Positions 30,143-41,066 of a stretch of 64,000 bases of DNA are shown here, in pieces (position 1 is the stretch's first letter; each line of letters starts with the position of its first letter). Made by a program: the position numbers and the translations under genes. A model generated the notes under the pieces. That model was not told the DNA's origin. It worked only from the letters and a program-made list of their open reading frames with translations, and searched no databases. Source of the DNA: Mesorhabditis belari (lineage: Eukaryota; Nematoda; Chromadorea; Rhabditida; Rhabditidae); assembly GCA_958450365.1 (NCBI GenBank), contig CAUEEP010000878.1, positions 203,501-267,500 on the forward strand. The letters run 5' to 3'.

Positions 30143-31634
30143 TGTTTAACCTGAAATTAAACTTTTATGACACGCATAGAAGCACCAAAAAAACCAAAAG
30201 AAAATACAAAATCCATAAAAAAAGCCCTAAAAGGTTGACCACGCTAAATGTGAATAAACTTTATTTTGAGCACAAATTAATCTTCCCAATTAATTTTTAT
30301 CATTTCTAGCAATCAATCTAACAAATAAATATGAAATAAATGAATTTTCTCGAAAAAAAATTTTATTGAGGCTATGATTATTATCCTTTAGATAAGGGCT
30401 TTATCTAAAGGCCCCCCGAGGGCCCTTAATTAACGGGGAAGACTTTAACTTTGTTTAAGTAAAACTCTTCAAAAATAATAGATAATAGGTACTTGCCAAA
30501 CCAATTTTCTTCTTAATTGTACATAAAATACTCCTAGCCTCTTCAAGAAGACGCGACTGTCACTTTTCGGTGTGTGATCGGAAACGAATGGCAATTTAGA
30601 AATGTGAGTGAAGAAAAACTGGGAGCAACTTCTTTTAGAAGACCAGTTTTTTTTTGGATTACTGGATTTAAATATATCTGAAAAACTGCTAAAAGTTATT
30701 ATCCTATTATCCATAAAAGTTTTTGCAATTTAGATCCCGGCCAACACGTTCCTTTGCAACACGAAAGGCTTTTAATGAAGATGGCTAAACGATGAGGGCT
30801 CGATTTTTCTCATAATAACCGATTCCATTGAATAAAGGCTACGATTGTTTTCCGTTGTATTGTGTTTGTAGAGGTTGTATTTTCATTTTAAATTGCTAAA
30901 GGTCGAGATTGTACTCTCAATTTTAGATTGTAGTATAAGGGGGTTTTATCTAAAGGCCCCCGAGGGCCCTTAGGTTAACGGAGGATCAGGCTTTGGGGCC
31001 TAGAAGGCCACTAGGGAGCCAAATTACCCCTGAGGAGGCGGCTCTCTTGGAGAAGAATTAATTCCAACTTTAAAACGTATTCATAAACAAGTAATTCTTC
31101 CATTTAAAAAGTTATTCGAAGGAAAAATTGGCAGCAAATTTTGTTTCAAATTGAATCTAAACCAGATGTAAGCCTTTAGAACAGTACTAATTAGGAAAAC
31201 AGGTACATTATTACATTATGTGCGCTTCTTTGGAGTCTTTTCTATGGAATTCCGGTGATCGCATATCCTGCCATGCAAGCTTGGAAGCACCCGGGGGCAG
31301 CTACCGCGCCGATCCCACCCGTGCCAACGATCCCGGCACGGCACGCGCCCGTGCAAACTGGAAATTTGGGGATTCTGCGTTTTTTTGAAGGATTTTATGA
31401 CTTTTTTGAGTAGTTGCAAATAGATAATTTCGTGTAATTATTCTTTTGTCAAAGTACGAAATGATTTATTTGCAAAATTTCATTTATCCAAAGGCTCGTG
31501 TTCCCTAAAAGCCAACACTCGACTTTTACTTTAAAAGCTGTATTTTAGAAATGAAAAAATAGAGCGGGAATAATAAGACTTACTTTAAAAAAATGGACTT
31601 GAAATGGATCAGCAAAACAAAATAAAACTGAAAT

Positions 31635-31636
<2 letters not shown>
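30143..31636. other. Intergenic with a duplicated GGCCC block and a GC-rich patch
   Basis: 30395-30433 and 30945-30985 share gttttatctaaaggcccc and cgagggcccttar..taacgg as direct copies. 31240-31375 is a sharply GC-rich island (cacccgggggcagctaccgc, ccggcacggcacgcgcccgt) unlike its surroundings. No gene supported. Confidence 0.4.
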
Positions 31637-31674
<38 letters not shown>

Positions 31675-31704
31675 GGTTGTTGTTGTTGTTGTTGTTGTTG
31701 TTGG
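31637..31704. repeat. (TTG)n microsatellite
   Basis: About 22 ttg units with one interruption (gtggttg). Confidence 0.95.
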
Positions 31705-31965
31705 GATGGTGGTGGGGATATAGTAGTGATGAATTTTTCATTTACAGGACGGTCATGTAATCAAGAAAATCTCCAAAAAAGTCAAAAAAATTATGACGCC
31801 AAAAAAACAGCTTTAACACCAAGACCACCACCACCTTGAGCCACTTGAAATTTTTCCGAAATTTGATTTAAAATAGGGAACTTTTTTTCTGAACATCCTG
31901 TATTGTGTTGTGTATTGCAATGTCCACGTTAATAAGCACGTTTTTTTCTAATTATATGGGTCGTA

Positions 31966-33590
31966 TTAGTCGTTTGTTGTTTGTTGAACGGAGATTATTA
32001 GGGCGGCCCGTTGTTGAGTGATTCGAGGGGTAAACATAGAGCCTAGAAACTTCTTGTAGGGACCGGTGAAGAGTAAAATGCAAAACGAAGACGTGGCTGC
32101 ATGAAAACTGCTCACAAAATAGGAAAAGTTGAGAACCCCTGGAAATGGTGGGCTCAAATTTGGAAGGCGGATAAACCTTGTGGTAGAATCCATCGACAAA
32201 GTGGCACCAAACCGAATAAAGTCCACGGGTAGGCGATCGTGATGAATGGGACGCACACCTGACAGAGAAACACGTATCGTATTAAATAGTTAACTCTGTC
32301 TCCATTAATCCTCGTGCCAATTTTAATCTCCTTAACACATTGACGACCGGGCACTATTTGCGAAACGGCCGATTTGGATCAATCAAATCAATCAAAATCA
32401 ATCAAAATCAATCAAAATGAATAACCAAACCCCCAAAAATTTGCACTTGCGGGCTTAAAAGACTCTAGAATCTGAATACGGCCTTAAATTTAGGCCAACA
32501 TCCAGCGAAATTCGCTAGATTCCCCCCCTCGGTTTACAAAATTGGGGAATAACTTCTTCAATTCTAACATTTTTTTTGCTAGTTATTTTGATTTTTAGAA
32601 ACTAGATAAAATTGTGCTTCTGCTCATGCAAAAATGATTTTAACTAGTTAGAAAACCAGCAAGTAAAATAACCCTAAACTTTCAGCACTCATTAGCGTTT
32701 TCGACTTTTCTTAGCGACTTTTTCGGGTAGGTAGTTCAACTTTGACTCAAGTTTTCTCTATGTTCTTACACTAGAGTGTCCTAAGTAAGTTGTGGTTTTC
32801 TATAACCAAATTTCATAAGGATCATTTTAAAACCAACCTGAAGTCGATCTGACAATTGGAAGTCGAGTTATGGAGGAGAAGAGAAGTGTCGCCAAACTCC
32901 CTACCCCTACCCCCCTAGACAAATCTCTTTTCTTTTCTTTTCTTTCATCAAGTTGAAATCATTTTTGCATGAGCAGAATCACAAGTTTATCTAGTTTCTA
33001 AAAAACAAAACAGCTAACAAAAAAATGTTAAAATTGAAAAAGTTATACCCCAAGATTGTAAACCGGGAAATCGAGCAAATTTCGCTGGATCGCTGGATCG
33101 CTGGATTTTGAATTTCGCTGAATCTAGCGGTTGGTGAATTTGGACTCCGGACTTAAAGCTTGCTTAACTATTGATTAAAAAAGCTAAATCAGAAAAACTC
33201 CAAGAAGATGAAAAAATACCTGAAAAAAGAGGGCAAGCAAGAGTTTCTTCTGGAGATTCCTCGTTTTTGCGCTTATATCAACACGTGAATCGAGTAAATA
33301 CGAAGAGTGTCCAAAGCAGATGAACAACTAGAAGAAAAGAGGTTAGTAGATTGAAATAATATTGAGCAAACCATCGATAAAATTTCGATAACAACAAATA
33401 GGATTAAGCAAAAGATGGCAGAGATCGATGAAATGTTTAGTGGCGGCAGGATGGGATTGCTGTGAGCGATCCAAACCTCCGGATCATCTTTGACGAAGTC
33501 GTATTCGGGGAATTCATGGAAAAATAAACATTTTTTTGAGCACTTGGCTTGTCACAGGGGGGAAAAAAATGAAAAAAAAAAAAAAAAAGA

Positions 33591-33622
<32 letters not shown>

Positions 33623-33623
33623 G

Positions 33624-33695
<72 letters not shown>

Positions 33696-35872
33696 AATAT
33701 AAAAAAAAAAAAAAAAAAATAAAAAGGGAATTTATTTCGGGGGGAGGGGAGAAAAAAGGGGGGGGGGGCCAACAAAAAGGGGAAAAAAAAAAAAAAAAAA
33801 AAAAAAAAAATAGGGAAATAAAAAAAAAAAAAAAAAGAAAAAAAAAAAAAAAAAAAAGGAGAGGAGAGGAGGGGGGGGGAAAAATAGGGAGAGGGGGGAG
33901 AGAGGGGGGGGACAACCCCCCGAAAAGTGTTGGGGGGGGGGGGGGGGGGGGGGGGAGGGGGGGGGGGGGGGGAGGAAAGTTGGTTTTGGTAAGAACCCCG
34001 CCCCGGGGGGGGGGGGGATTTGGGGAAGGGAAAAGGGGTTTTGGAAAAGGAGAAAAAAATATGACAAAGCAAACAAATTGAATTTTTGGCTTTTTCTTTG
34101 AATCGTGGTCCTTTGGAAGTTTCATGGTCTATTGTCAAAAAAAAGTCCGTTTCGTGGTTTTTTGCAATTTCTTGTTTTTTTTAAAAGGCTTTTGAAATTG
34201 GTTTAACGTATTTTATTAAGTTCCATATGCACCAGTTTATTTGATCAGAATTTAAAAAACAAGCGTAAGAATAACAATTTTAGCATCACAGCAAAACGCA
34301 AGGCTTGGAGCGGGAAACGCGAGCTGAAGAGGCACTAAAGAAGACCAAGGACCGTGCCAATAAAAGATGCGGGACTTGTAACTCGATGGCTGGAAACATC
34401 TTACGGCAAAAATCCACTCACAAAGAGAAAGCCTCTCATTTGTGCCGTGGTCACCCGGGGTCCGACATTGGGCGACATCGAATTCCTCGTAGTCTCAACA
34501 GGATATCGTCAAGTTGGCAACGATGTTTGTCTTGGCTGTATGCGAAGGCCAGCTTCACAAACATCCGAGGAAACGCAAGGCGTGCCAAGCCTTGCGTTTT
34601 GCTGGGATGCTGAGAACAAAAAATGACAAAAGACCATGAAACTTACAAAAGACCACGATTCAAGGAAAAAGCCCAATTCTTCATCAAGGAGTTTTGTGAT
34701 TTTTTGAAAGCTCTAGAAAAGAAAACCTCTAAAATATGTGAAAGCTTCTGTGCCCGTGGAGATAAGTCGAAATCGGAGAGCTGAAAGAGGATAAGTGCCC
34801 AGGCGGTGATCCCCAAGTAGTGCACACATCCAACGCAAATCCAAATCGATTTATTTAATCTATTTTTCATAAGTAGCTGATTCATTGAGCATTCCAACCA
34901 ACCGAAACCAGTGATTATGGGGCAGTATTTGATGATGTCGATAGAGGACACATTGGGTCGTCGAAAACACCATGCCGCATATGCAAATGGAGCCGATTTG
35001 CTGAAACAAAAATGGGGAACCATCAATTTTACTTTTTTTTATAATGTGAGCTGTGTAAATGATTGGCAAGAACCAAAACTATGCTTAATCCTATTTGCTC
35101 GTTTGCGCGAGAAACCCGAGGGTTTTCCAAAATTATGCTTAATCGTTCGTGGTTTAGGGACTGCACATAGACGATTCAAAGTTGGGGGCGCTCCTTTACT
35201 TTTGCTTTTTTTTCTTAAAAAGGATCTTTCTATTCTTTCTATTTTTCTATTATATTTGAGCTTTTGGTAAAAAAAGCAAAATGTTTGGCCTGAGGCGGAT
35301 TCGAACCCTTGACCTCTCGCATTTGACTTTGACTAACATTTGACTAACGTTTAATCTTAGCTCTACACAGCAGAAAATCCTGAGACTAAAAAAAAACAGT
35401 GATCAAAAGTTTAATCGGATCATGTAAAGCCAAAATTTCGTTTCACAAGTTCTGAAGACCGAATTAGTGACCACTGATCATGCAAATTTTAGCGTTGAGA
35501 CCAAAAAGGCGATACATTAGACCATGCATTATCCCAGCTGGTAGTGGAAAGAAAATCTCGAGTTCAATTCCATGCAGTAGCAGTTCGAATGACACTGACC
35601 ATATCTTAATGAAAAATCTTTCTTTAGGTAGACGACTCAAAAGGAAAAGTGCGATGGGAAAAGTGATCGACAAGTGATCGACAAGGACTCACCTGATACC
35701 ACAATAAATGTTTCTTGTAATCTTTCATTGTCGACGGGGATATTTTCAAGATGATTCCAAAAGTGAAAGCATTCATCAAAACACCGACGACTCCGGAGAT
35801 CCTCATCGAGATCAGAAACATCGTTGGTCTCTCGTGAATGATCAGAATTGATTCAGATAATAACGGAGACAT
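31966..35872 (-). CDS. 7TM chemoreceptor (serpentine receptor class H-like)
   Basis: Exons read from high to low: 35872-~35694 (MRISGVVGVLMNAFTFGIIL, STMKDYKKHLLWYQ); ~35650-35475 (VSFELLLHGIELEIFFPLPA); 35000-34903 (QIGSICICGMVFSTTQCVLY); 34859-34727 (WICVGCVHYLGITAWALILF); ~33535-33372 (YDFVKDDPEVWIAHSNPILP, then a TM); 33327-33220 (NLQKKLLLALFFQ); 32258-32177 (VCVPFITIAYPWTLFGLVPL); 32138-31966 (NFSYFVSSFHAATSSFCILL, GPYKKFL). Order and motifs fit the Srh/Str nematode chemosensory GPCRs, expected in sensory cilia. Phases join cleanly in the 3' half. The exon 1-2, exon 2-3 and 34727-33535 junctions do not resolve with canonical sites, so it may be a pseudogene. Introns carry foldbacks and a long purine tract. 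Confidence 0.7.
32505..33115. mobile_element. Foldback element in a chemoreceptor intron
   Basis: The left arm (gctagttattttgatttttag, aaactagataaaattgtgct, tcatgcaaaaatgatt) is the inverted partner of 32955-33115 (aatcatttttgcatgagcag, ctagtttctaaaaaaca). The outer ends contain ccagcgaaattcgctag / tttcgctggat. Non-coding. Confidence 0.7.
33568..34068. repeat. Purine-only poly(A)/poly(G) tract, possible assembly artefact
   Basis: About 500 bp made almost entirely of long A runs and G runs on the plus strand with very few pyrimidines. It lies between chemoreceptor exons and creates spurious Phe/Pro-rich minus-strand ORFs (33437-34138 and overlapping ones). It does not look like an ordinary microsatellite, since no unit repeats. 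Confidence 0.85.
34099..34661. mobile_element. Foldback element hosting a smaller TIR element
   Basis: The left end gaatcgtggtcctttggaag (with tttcatggtctattgtc) is the imperfect inverted copy of the right end (tgacaaaagaccatgaaact, taaaagaccacgattc-type). The interior includes the distinct 34282-34611 element. Confidence 0.65.
34282..34611. mobile_element. 330-bp element with 27-bp TIRs and gene-like cargo
   Basis: The terminal repeats match at 26 of 27 positions (core cagcaaaacgcaaggcttgg / ccaagccttgcgttttgctg). The interior is more GC-rich than the flanks. It has two overlapping open plus frames (34305-34613 and 34354-34626), one reading KDAGLVTRWLETSYGKNPLT and LGDIEFLVVSTGYRQVGNDV. No protein family is recognised. 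It could be a MITE that captured an exon. Confidence 0.6.
35285..35325 (-). repeat. tRNA 3'-half-like sequence in an intron
   Basis: On the minus strand, gcgagaggtcaagggttcga then atccgcctcaggcc is a tRNA T arm with a canonical B box and acceptor 3' strand. No matching 5' half is found nearby, so this is a SINE or tRNA fragment. Confidence 0.5.
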
Positions 35873-36699
35873 TAGGTAGTTGTTTATTGAACGGTAAGTA
35901 TAAAAAACGGAAAAATGAGTATAAAAAGCGAAAAGACAGGTGGATTTATCGCATTGACATTCCAACAAAAAGTTTTCGATTAAAGAAGACAGGTGTAAAG
36001 CGTACGACTTTTGACTTTTTGGCTCTTCAAAGAAAATCAAACGCAGAATACGAGCGTCGTTTTCTTATTCAATTTCTTTTCACTTTACTTCAGTAATCAT
36101 ATTTCAACTTCAAACTGATAGAAACACGATCAGATTGACGAGCTTTCTTGGATTCATTTCTAAAAATTGAATCCGAAGCTTTCAGTAAGTTTAACATTTA
36201 ACAGTTTAACAGTTTGCAAATCCACGCAAGATATTTAGAAACATAAACTTAGAAATAGATTTATTTTAAAGCCTTCAGCATTTTCGAGGGTTTCGTCGAA
36301 CTTGTGAACTACTTGTAGTCTTCGATCCATCACTTTTCGTTTCGTTCCGTTTCCGGAGAAACAAAACACTTAGCACACTAAATAACAAATTCAATAATAA
36401 ATTGTTTCTCTGTTAATACCTGGAAATAAAGTTGAAAAGGAATAGATTATTGAAGAGAATCAGATCACTTGAAATCATCATTACATCGAATCTCGTGAAG
36501 AGATTGACGACGAATGGGAGAAAATAACTGAGAGTCGTGTTCGAAAAGATCAACAATGAGTTCGAGATCATCTGAAAAGTGAAAGGGTTTTAGATAAAGA
36601 AACATAAGAGCTATAAGAATTGGAGACATAATCTTATTCTAATTTTAACTACTTATTTTTACTCTTCGCGTTTTTCTGCTATTTATTGGGTTCGTGGGT

Positions 36700-37340
36700 A
36701 TGACATGGCACGTTTTTTTGAAATGAAATTTTTCTTCAATTAACAACTTCAAATCATGTCAGATATTTGCCATTATTTTGTATGATTCGTGCCCATTTTA
36801 CTGGTAAAAGTCGAATGCCTTTCTCGTAGAAAATCTTCGGTTTTGACGCAAACCAATCTGTCAGCCATTTTTTGACTTCTTCTTTTTAACCAAAGTGTTT
36901 GTTCGCCAAATCATTGTTCATCGCCCGGAATTAGTAGTAATCAGAAGGTGCAAGATCAATTGCGGCGCAATACTGCGTATTGCGGATGGGCTATCACCTC
37001 CTATCCAAATGAGTTTAATGTAGAGCAAGTCATCTTCGAAACATGTGGTCTAGCATTATCATGTTGAAGAATGATTTTTCTCTTTGGGGTCTTTTCTCTC
37101 GCAAAGCTTTGGCTGACTTGTCAAGTTGCTCCGAGTATTTGATTAAGTTGAACGTTGTTTTGCTATCCAAAAGTTCTCAGTAGATAGGCTCTTTCAAATC
37201 CCAGAACACCGCGAGCATAAACTTCTTCGCATGCACATTTGGCTTGACGTCGGGTTCAGGCTTTCCCCCCTTAGCAACCCATTGACGCCTTCTTCGAAAG
37301 TTGACACAAAAAGTACGATAATTTTTCTCAAGTGTGCGTT
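36700..37340 (-). mobile_element. Mariner fragment
   Basis: The minus strand reads KPNVHAKKFMLAVFWDLKEP then a stop, later QHDNARPHVSKMTCSTLNSF with the second catalytic motif, and a broken C-terminal tail (KWARIIQNNGKYLT-like). Multiple stops and frameshifts are present; termini were not defined. Confidence 0.75.
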
Positions 37341-37711
37341 TTAAAAAGCGCATTACTCGCGAGGAACACACTCTCGCAGACCCCCACAGACTCCTCAGGC
37401 CCCTCAGACCCCCCTCCCCCCAGTAGACTTTTGTTTCGGTTGGCTCTTTTCGGTTCGGTTTCGGTTTCGGTTCAACCGAAATGAGCCTATAGCACCTATA
37501 GCAAAATAAATGAAGGTAACAAACAAAGTGGTGCAAGCAAAGACAGACAAAGTGCAGAATGTTTTTTTTTTGAAAAACAATTGCGCAATTGCAAATAAAA
37601 AACGAGGAAATATAAAATGGACTTTGTTGCAAAATGCTTTTTAGATATTTACTGTCAAGTTATTCAGCCTAACCAACTGAATATTCGGTGGAAAAAGAAA
37701 AAAAACAGACT

Positions 37712-38124
37712 TTGGGGGTGGGACAAATGCGACCTTTTTTTTGCGCACCCGGTCAAAAGCGCACCTTTTTTTTCGCTGGAAAAGGCCTTAGGAAAGGCCG
37801 TAGAGCTCCAAAAATCTTTCCATAGTAGGGAATCGTATGCGTAGATTCCGAATTTCGACGAAGCAGACCACGCTGGCACGTCAAATTTGGGCTAAAAGGT
37901 AAAAACTACACAACTTAACGCTTTTTCGCAATTTTTGCCTTTTAGCCCAAATTTGACGTGCCAGCGAGGTCCGCTTTGTCGAAATTCGGAATCTACACAT
38001 ACGATTTTCTAATATGGAAAGATTTTTGAAGCTCTACGGCCTCCTAAGGCCTTTTCCAGCGAAAAAAAAGGTGCGCTTTTGGCCGGGTGCGCAAAAGAAA
38101 GGTCGCATTTGTCCCACCCCCCAG
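37712..38124. mobile_element. Foldback MITE with ~190-bp arms
   Basis: Ends gggggtgggacaaatgcgac / gtcgcatttgtcccaccccc. The arms pair through gtagagctccaaaaatcttt and ttagcccaaatttgacgtgc around a short spacer. It overlaps the outer edge of the inverted-duplication arm. The partner arm at 41030-41066 contains only the first ~35 bp of the MITE end. Confidence 0.85.
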
Positions 38125-38699
38125 ACTTTGGCGTAATTTGCATTCGATTTATTGCGTATTGCATTGGTTCACTTTATCGCACGTTATCGAATTTCGGTTT
38201 GGATCTGTTGCACCGAAAAGATGGGTTTTTCGTTTTGGTTCGGTTTCGGTTCAACCGAAAAGATGAGTTTTTCGGTTTGGTTCGGTTAACCGAAACCGAA
38301 ACCGAACCCGAACCGAAAAAGAACGTTTCCGGTTCAACCGAAACACAAGTCCACCTCCCACAACACAAGTCTACCCAGACCCTTGGCCTCTAGAAAGGGT
38401 ATCTTGAGTAGGGCTCAAAATAGCGCCTACCTGGTTTGTTTAAAACGATTTGAAATTATCACCAATCGATTTAGCTCGATTATCACCAATCGATTTAGCA
38501 ATTACCCCAATAAATCATATAAAGTTTAAAAAATGATCAGTGCAAAGTGATTAAAAAAATCCTCAATATTGCCCCACCTGCATCATCAGAAGCTTCTCGG
38601 CTCGAGATGCTTTTTTATCGTCTCTCAACTAAATTACATCAAAATTTCAAATTTCTTTCAACAATTTCTTCCAACAAACCTTCCCCATTTTTCGACTAA
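38104..38699. repeat. Left arm of a ~580-bp inverted duplication
   Basis: Almost identical in inverted orientation to 40486-41066. It includes the cggttt-rich block (38200-38345), the attgccccacctgcatcatc segment and the ccatttttcgacta edge. The two arms enclose ~1.8 kb with chemoreceptor exon, mariner and other sequence. Confidence 0.93.
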
Positions 38700-39134
38700 T
38701 CACAAAATCCAGGGAACACATGAGAAAGCACGGCAAGTTTTCGATATGATCCACAAAAATTCGATTGTAGTTGTAGCTGAGTAAAGATTCGACTCTTTTT
38801 AACCCAAAAACAACCGCAAATGGACACAAAACTTGTAGAAGTGACCATTTCAGAGTCAAACGAAAATAGAGACCATCAAAAGAAACGGCAAAGAAGCGAC
38901 AAATCGTGATCCCCAATTGACAATAGAGTGCCAGCGTGAATGGAGCAAAGTAGATGTTTGTTAACGAATAGTAATTATACGAGGTAAGGTAGAGCCCAAT
39001 TGGACACCAGAGCCCTTGTGGTAAATAGGTGAAACCGAGGGAACAAAAGTTCAAAAAAGCATAGAGGAGAGCGAAAATAAGTTTGATCACGTTTTCAGCG
39101 GTTGCGAATAAACTATAAACAAATTTTTCTATTA

Positions 39135-39717
39135 TTAGGTTGGTAAAAAAGAAATGAGCGTTGTGTTTGTTGATTTGTATTTTATTCACAGTAAAAGATT
39201 TTTTAAAATAGTTTATTCTATTGGAAAGAGCGTGTTCTTGCGCATCGTTTCATATATAATTTGTCTATGTTTACTTTGTTTTTTTACAAGAAAGAGTGTT
39301 TAGAAAATGTCGGACCAAAAATTTCGCTTGCGGGCCTGCTTGTGGTATGAATTTAAGCAAGGCAAATCGGCTGCTGAAGCTCATCGCGCTCTATCTCAAG
39401 TGTTTGACGAAGATGCTCTATCCGAAAGTCAGTGTAAACGATGGTTCCAGCGCTTCCGAGACGGCGACGAAAGCTTGGAAGACCAAAAACACGGGAGTCG
39501 ACCTCAAATCATCGACAAGGTCCAAATTTGGGTGTCCAACTTCTTCGAGTCGCAACCGATCGAGTTCTTCAAGAAGGGCATCCATTCTCTGCGTGAACGT
39601 TGGCGACAAGTCATTGATGCAGATGGCGAATACCTTTTGGATTAATGTATTGTTATCTTGTTTTTATAATAAAATAAACTTTTAACGAAAACGCGCATTT
39701 CTTTTTTACCAACCTGA
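39135..39717 (+). mobile_element. Internally deleted mariner, copy B
   Basis: TA-flanked ends ttaggttggtaaaaaagaaa / tttcttttttaccaacctga. Sister of copy A (28058-28608), with a different internal deletion junction. It inserted at the upstream edge of a chemoreceptor exon, within the loop of the inverted duplication. Confidence 0.93.
39307..39645 (+). CDS. Mariner-derived ORF: DNA-binding domain fused to C-terminal tail
   Basis: 112 aa. The first ~70 residues equal copy A except one Lys-to-Glu change (SQVFDEDALSESQCKRWFQR). The next ~25 residues (KVQIWVSNFFESQPIEFFKK) differ, then SLRERWRQVIDADGEYLLD and the native stop. The catalytic core is again gone with the frame preserved. The junction segment is longer than in copy A, so the deletions differ although breakpoints cluster in the same area. 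The ORF runs from 39307 after a short AAAATG context. Confidence 0.85.
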   Translation: MSDQKFRLRACLWYEFKQGKSAAEAHRALSQVFDEDALSESQCKRWFQRFRDGDESLEDQKHGSRPQIIDKVQIWVSNFFESQPIEFFKKGIHSLRERWRQVIDADGEYLLD

Positions 39718-40485
39718 TATATTTAATATCATTGAATCATTGAATTTCATGGGCTTTACTCATTTGTGACAAGAATTTGAAAGGGTTGATTTTAAAGGGT
39801 TCAAAGGGTTTTCTCGTTATGCACTTTTTCCAGTTTCCTTTCCATTTCCTTTCCAGTTCCAGTTCCAGTTCCAGTCTCAGTTTCAATTCATATTTCCAAG
39901 CTTACAACCAGAAACAAAAGTTTGTACACGTTTATCTCAAAGCAAAACACAAACCGTATTGGCAGAGTCAAGCGATCATTTGTTGCAGGGAAATAAATCG
40001 CAAACGGTGAAATCAAGAGACTCAAACATATTACCTAAACGTTTATTTCATCTTGATTTTAACCATTCATAAGATTTTCAGCTTCAAAAATACGTGCAAC
40101 AAAAGAAGCCAATTGAAATCCCGTTTCCACGATGGTAATGGTGGAATACCGAATGGTGGTTTTGTTTCCGACAAAACTCCATTTGTTGTCGTAGCCGATT
40201 TTGCTTACGGTGAACATCCCTAAATCATTTTCTATTGGATTGGTGAATTGAAAACTGCCGGCTATTGTGATATTTGACACTTTGAGCACTTTCTTCAAAA
40301 GAAACCCATTTTGGTGTCAATGGAAAAGTTGTAGAGAATCAAAAATGAAGCTTATATCCAGATTTTCAGAACGATTCAAAAACTGTTTTTCAAGAAATGC
40401 CAAATTTACGAATTTTCACAAAACTTGCATTTTAAGCGAAACTACTAAGTGTATCTTTTTGGAAATTTGGCTATAAGCCTAATTT
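39718..40485. other. Loop of the inverted duplication, unassigned
   Basis: The minus-strand ORF 40298-40059 (FTVSKIGYDNKWSFVGNKTT, ETGFQLASFVARIFEAENLM; 79 aa) looks protein-like but has no recognisable domain. It may be an exon fragment related to the neighbouring chemoreceptor. A cttccagttccagttccag repeat lies near 39830-39880. Confidence 0.35.
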
Positions 40486-41066
40486 TAGTCGAAAAATGGG
40501 GAAGGTTTGTTGGAAGAAATTGCTGAAAGAAATTTGAAATTTTGATGAAATTTAGTTGAGAGACGATAAAAAAGCATCTCGAGCCGAGAAGCTTCTGATG
40601 ATGCAGGTGGGGCAATATTGAGGATTTTTTTAATCACTTTGCACTGATCATTTTTTAAACTTTAAATGATTTATTGGGGTAATTGCTAAATCGATTGGTG
40701 ATAGTTTCAAATCGTTTTAAACAAACCAGGTAAGCGCTATTTTGAGCCCTACTCAAGATACCCTTTCTAGAGGCTAAGGGTCTGGGTAGACTTGTGTTGT
40801 GGGAGGTGAACTTGTGTTTCGGTTGAACCGGAAACGTTCTTTTTCGGTTCGGGTTCGGTTTCGGTTTCGGTTAACCGAACCAAACCGAAAAACTCATCTT
40901 TTCGGTTGAACCGAAACCGAACCAAAACGAAAAATCCATCTTTTCGGTGCAACAGATCCAAACCGAAATTCGATAACGTGCGATAAAGTGAACCAATGCA
41001 ATACGCAATAAATCGAATGCAAATTACGCCAAAGTCTGGGGGGTGGGACAAATGCGACCTTTCTTT
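40486..41066. repeat. Right arm of the inverted duplication
   Basis: Inverted partner of 38104-38699 with only scattered differences, including small changes in the cggttt block at 40800-40960. The outer edge stops just inside the MITE terminus (gggggtgggacaaatgcgac). Confidence 0.93.

Larger units (their letters stand above)
36275..39131 (-). pseudogene. 7TM chemoreceptor-like gene, broken up by insertions
   Basis: The upstream piece ~39131-38705 encodes several TM segments (LIFALLYAFLNFCSLGFTYL, YFAPFTLALYCQLGITICRF then FAVSFDGLYFR). The C-terminal exons 36571-36420 (LIFSNTTLSYFLPFVVNLFT, MMISSDLILFNNLFLFNFIS) and 36377-36275 (VLSVLFLRKRNETKSDGSK, stop) join in phase. The topology suits a nematode chemosensory GPCR; the family is unassigned. 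Between the pieces lie an inverted-duplication arm, a MITE and a mariner fragment. A mariner (39135-39717) sits at the upstream edge of the first exon, so 5' exons are not identified. Treating the pieces as one gene is inference. Confidence 0.5.

Noticed and set aside
33437..34138. Long Phe/Pro-rich minus-strand ORFs
   Set aside because: They are translations of the purine-only A/G tract, which may be an assembly artefact.
34643..35026. A single 127-aa minus-strand gene
   Set aside because: The frame crosses two chemoreceptor exons and intron sequence; the better reading is two exons joined in phase 2.
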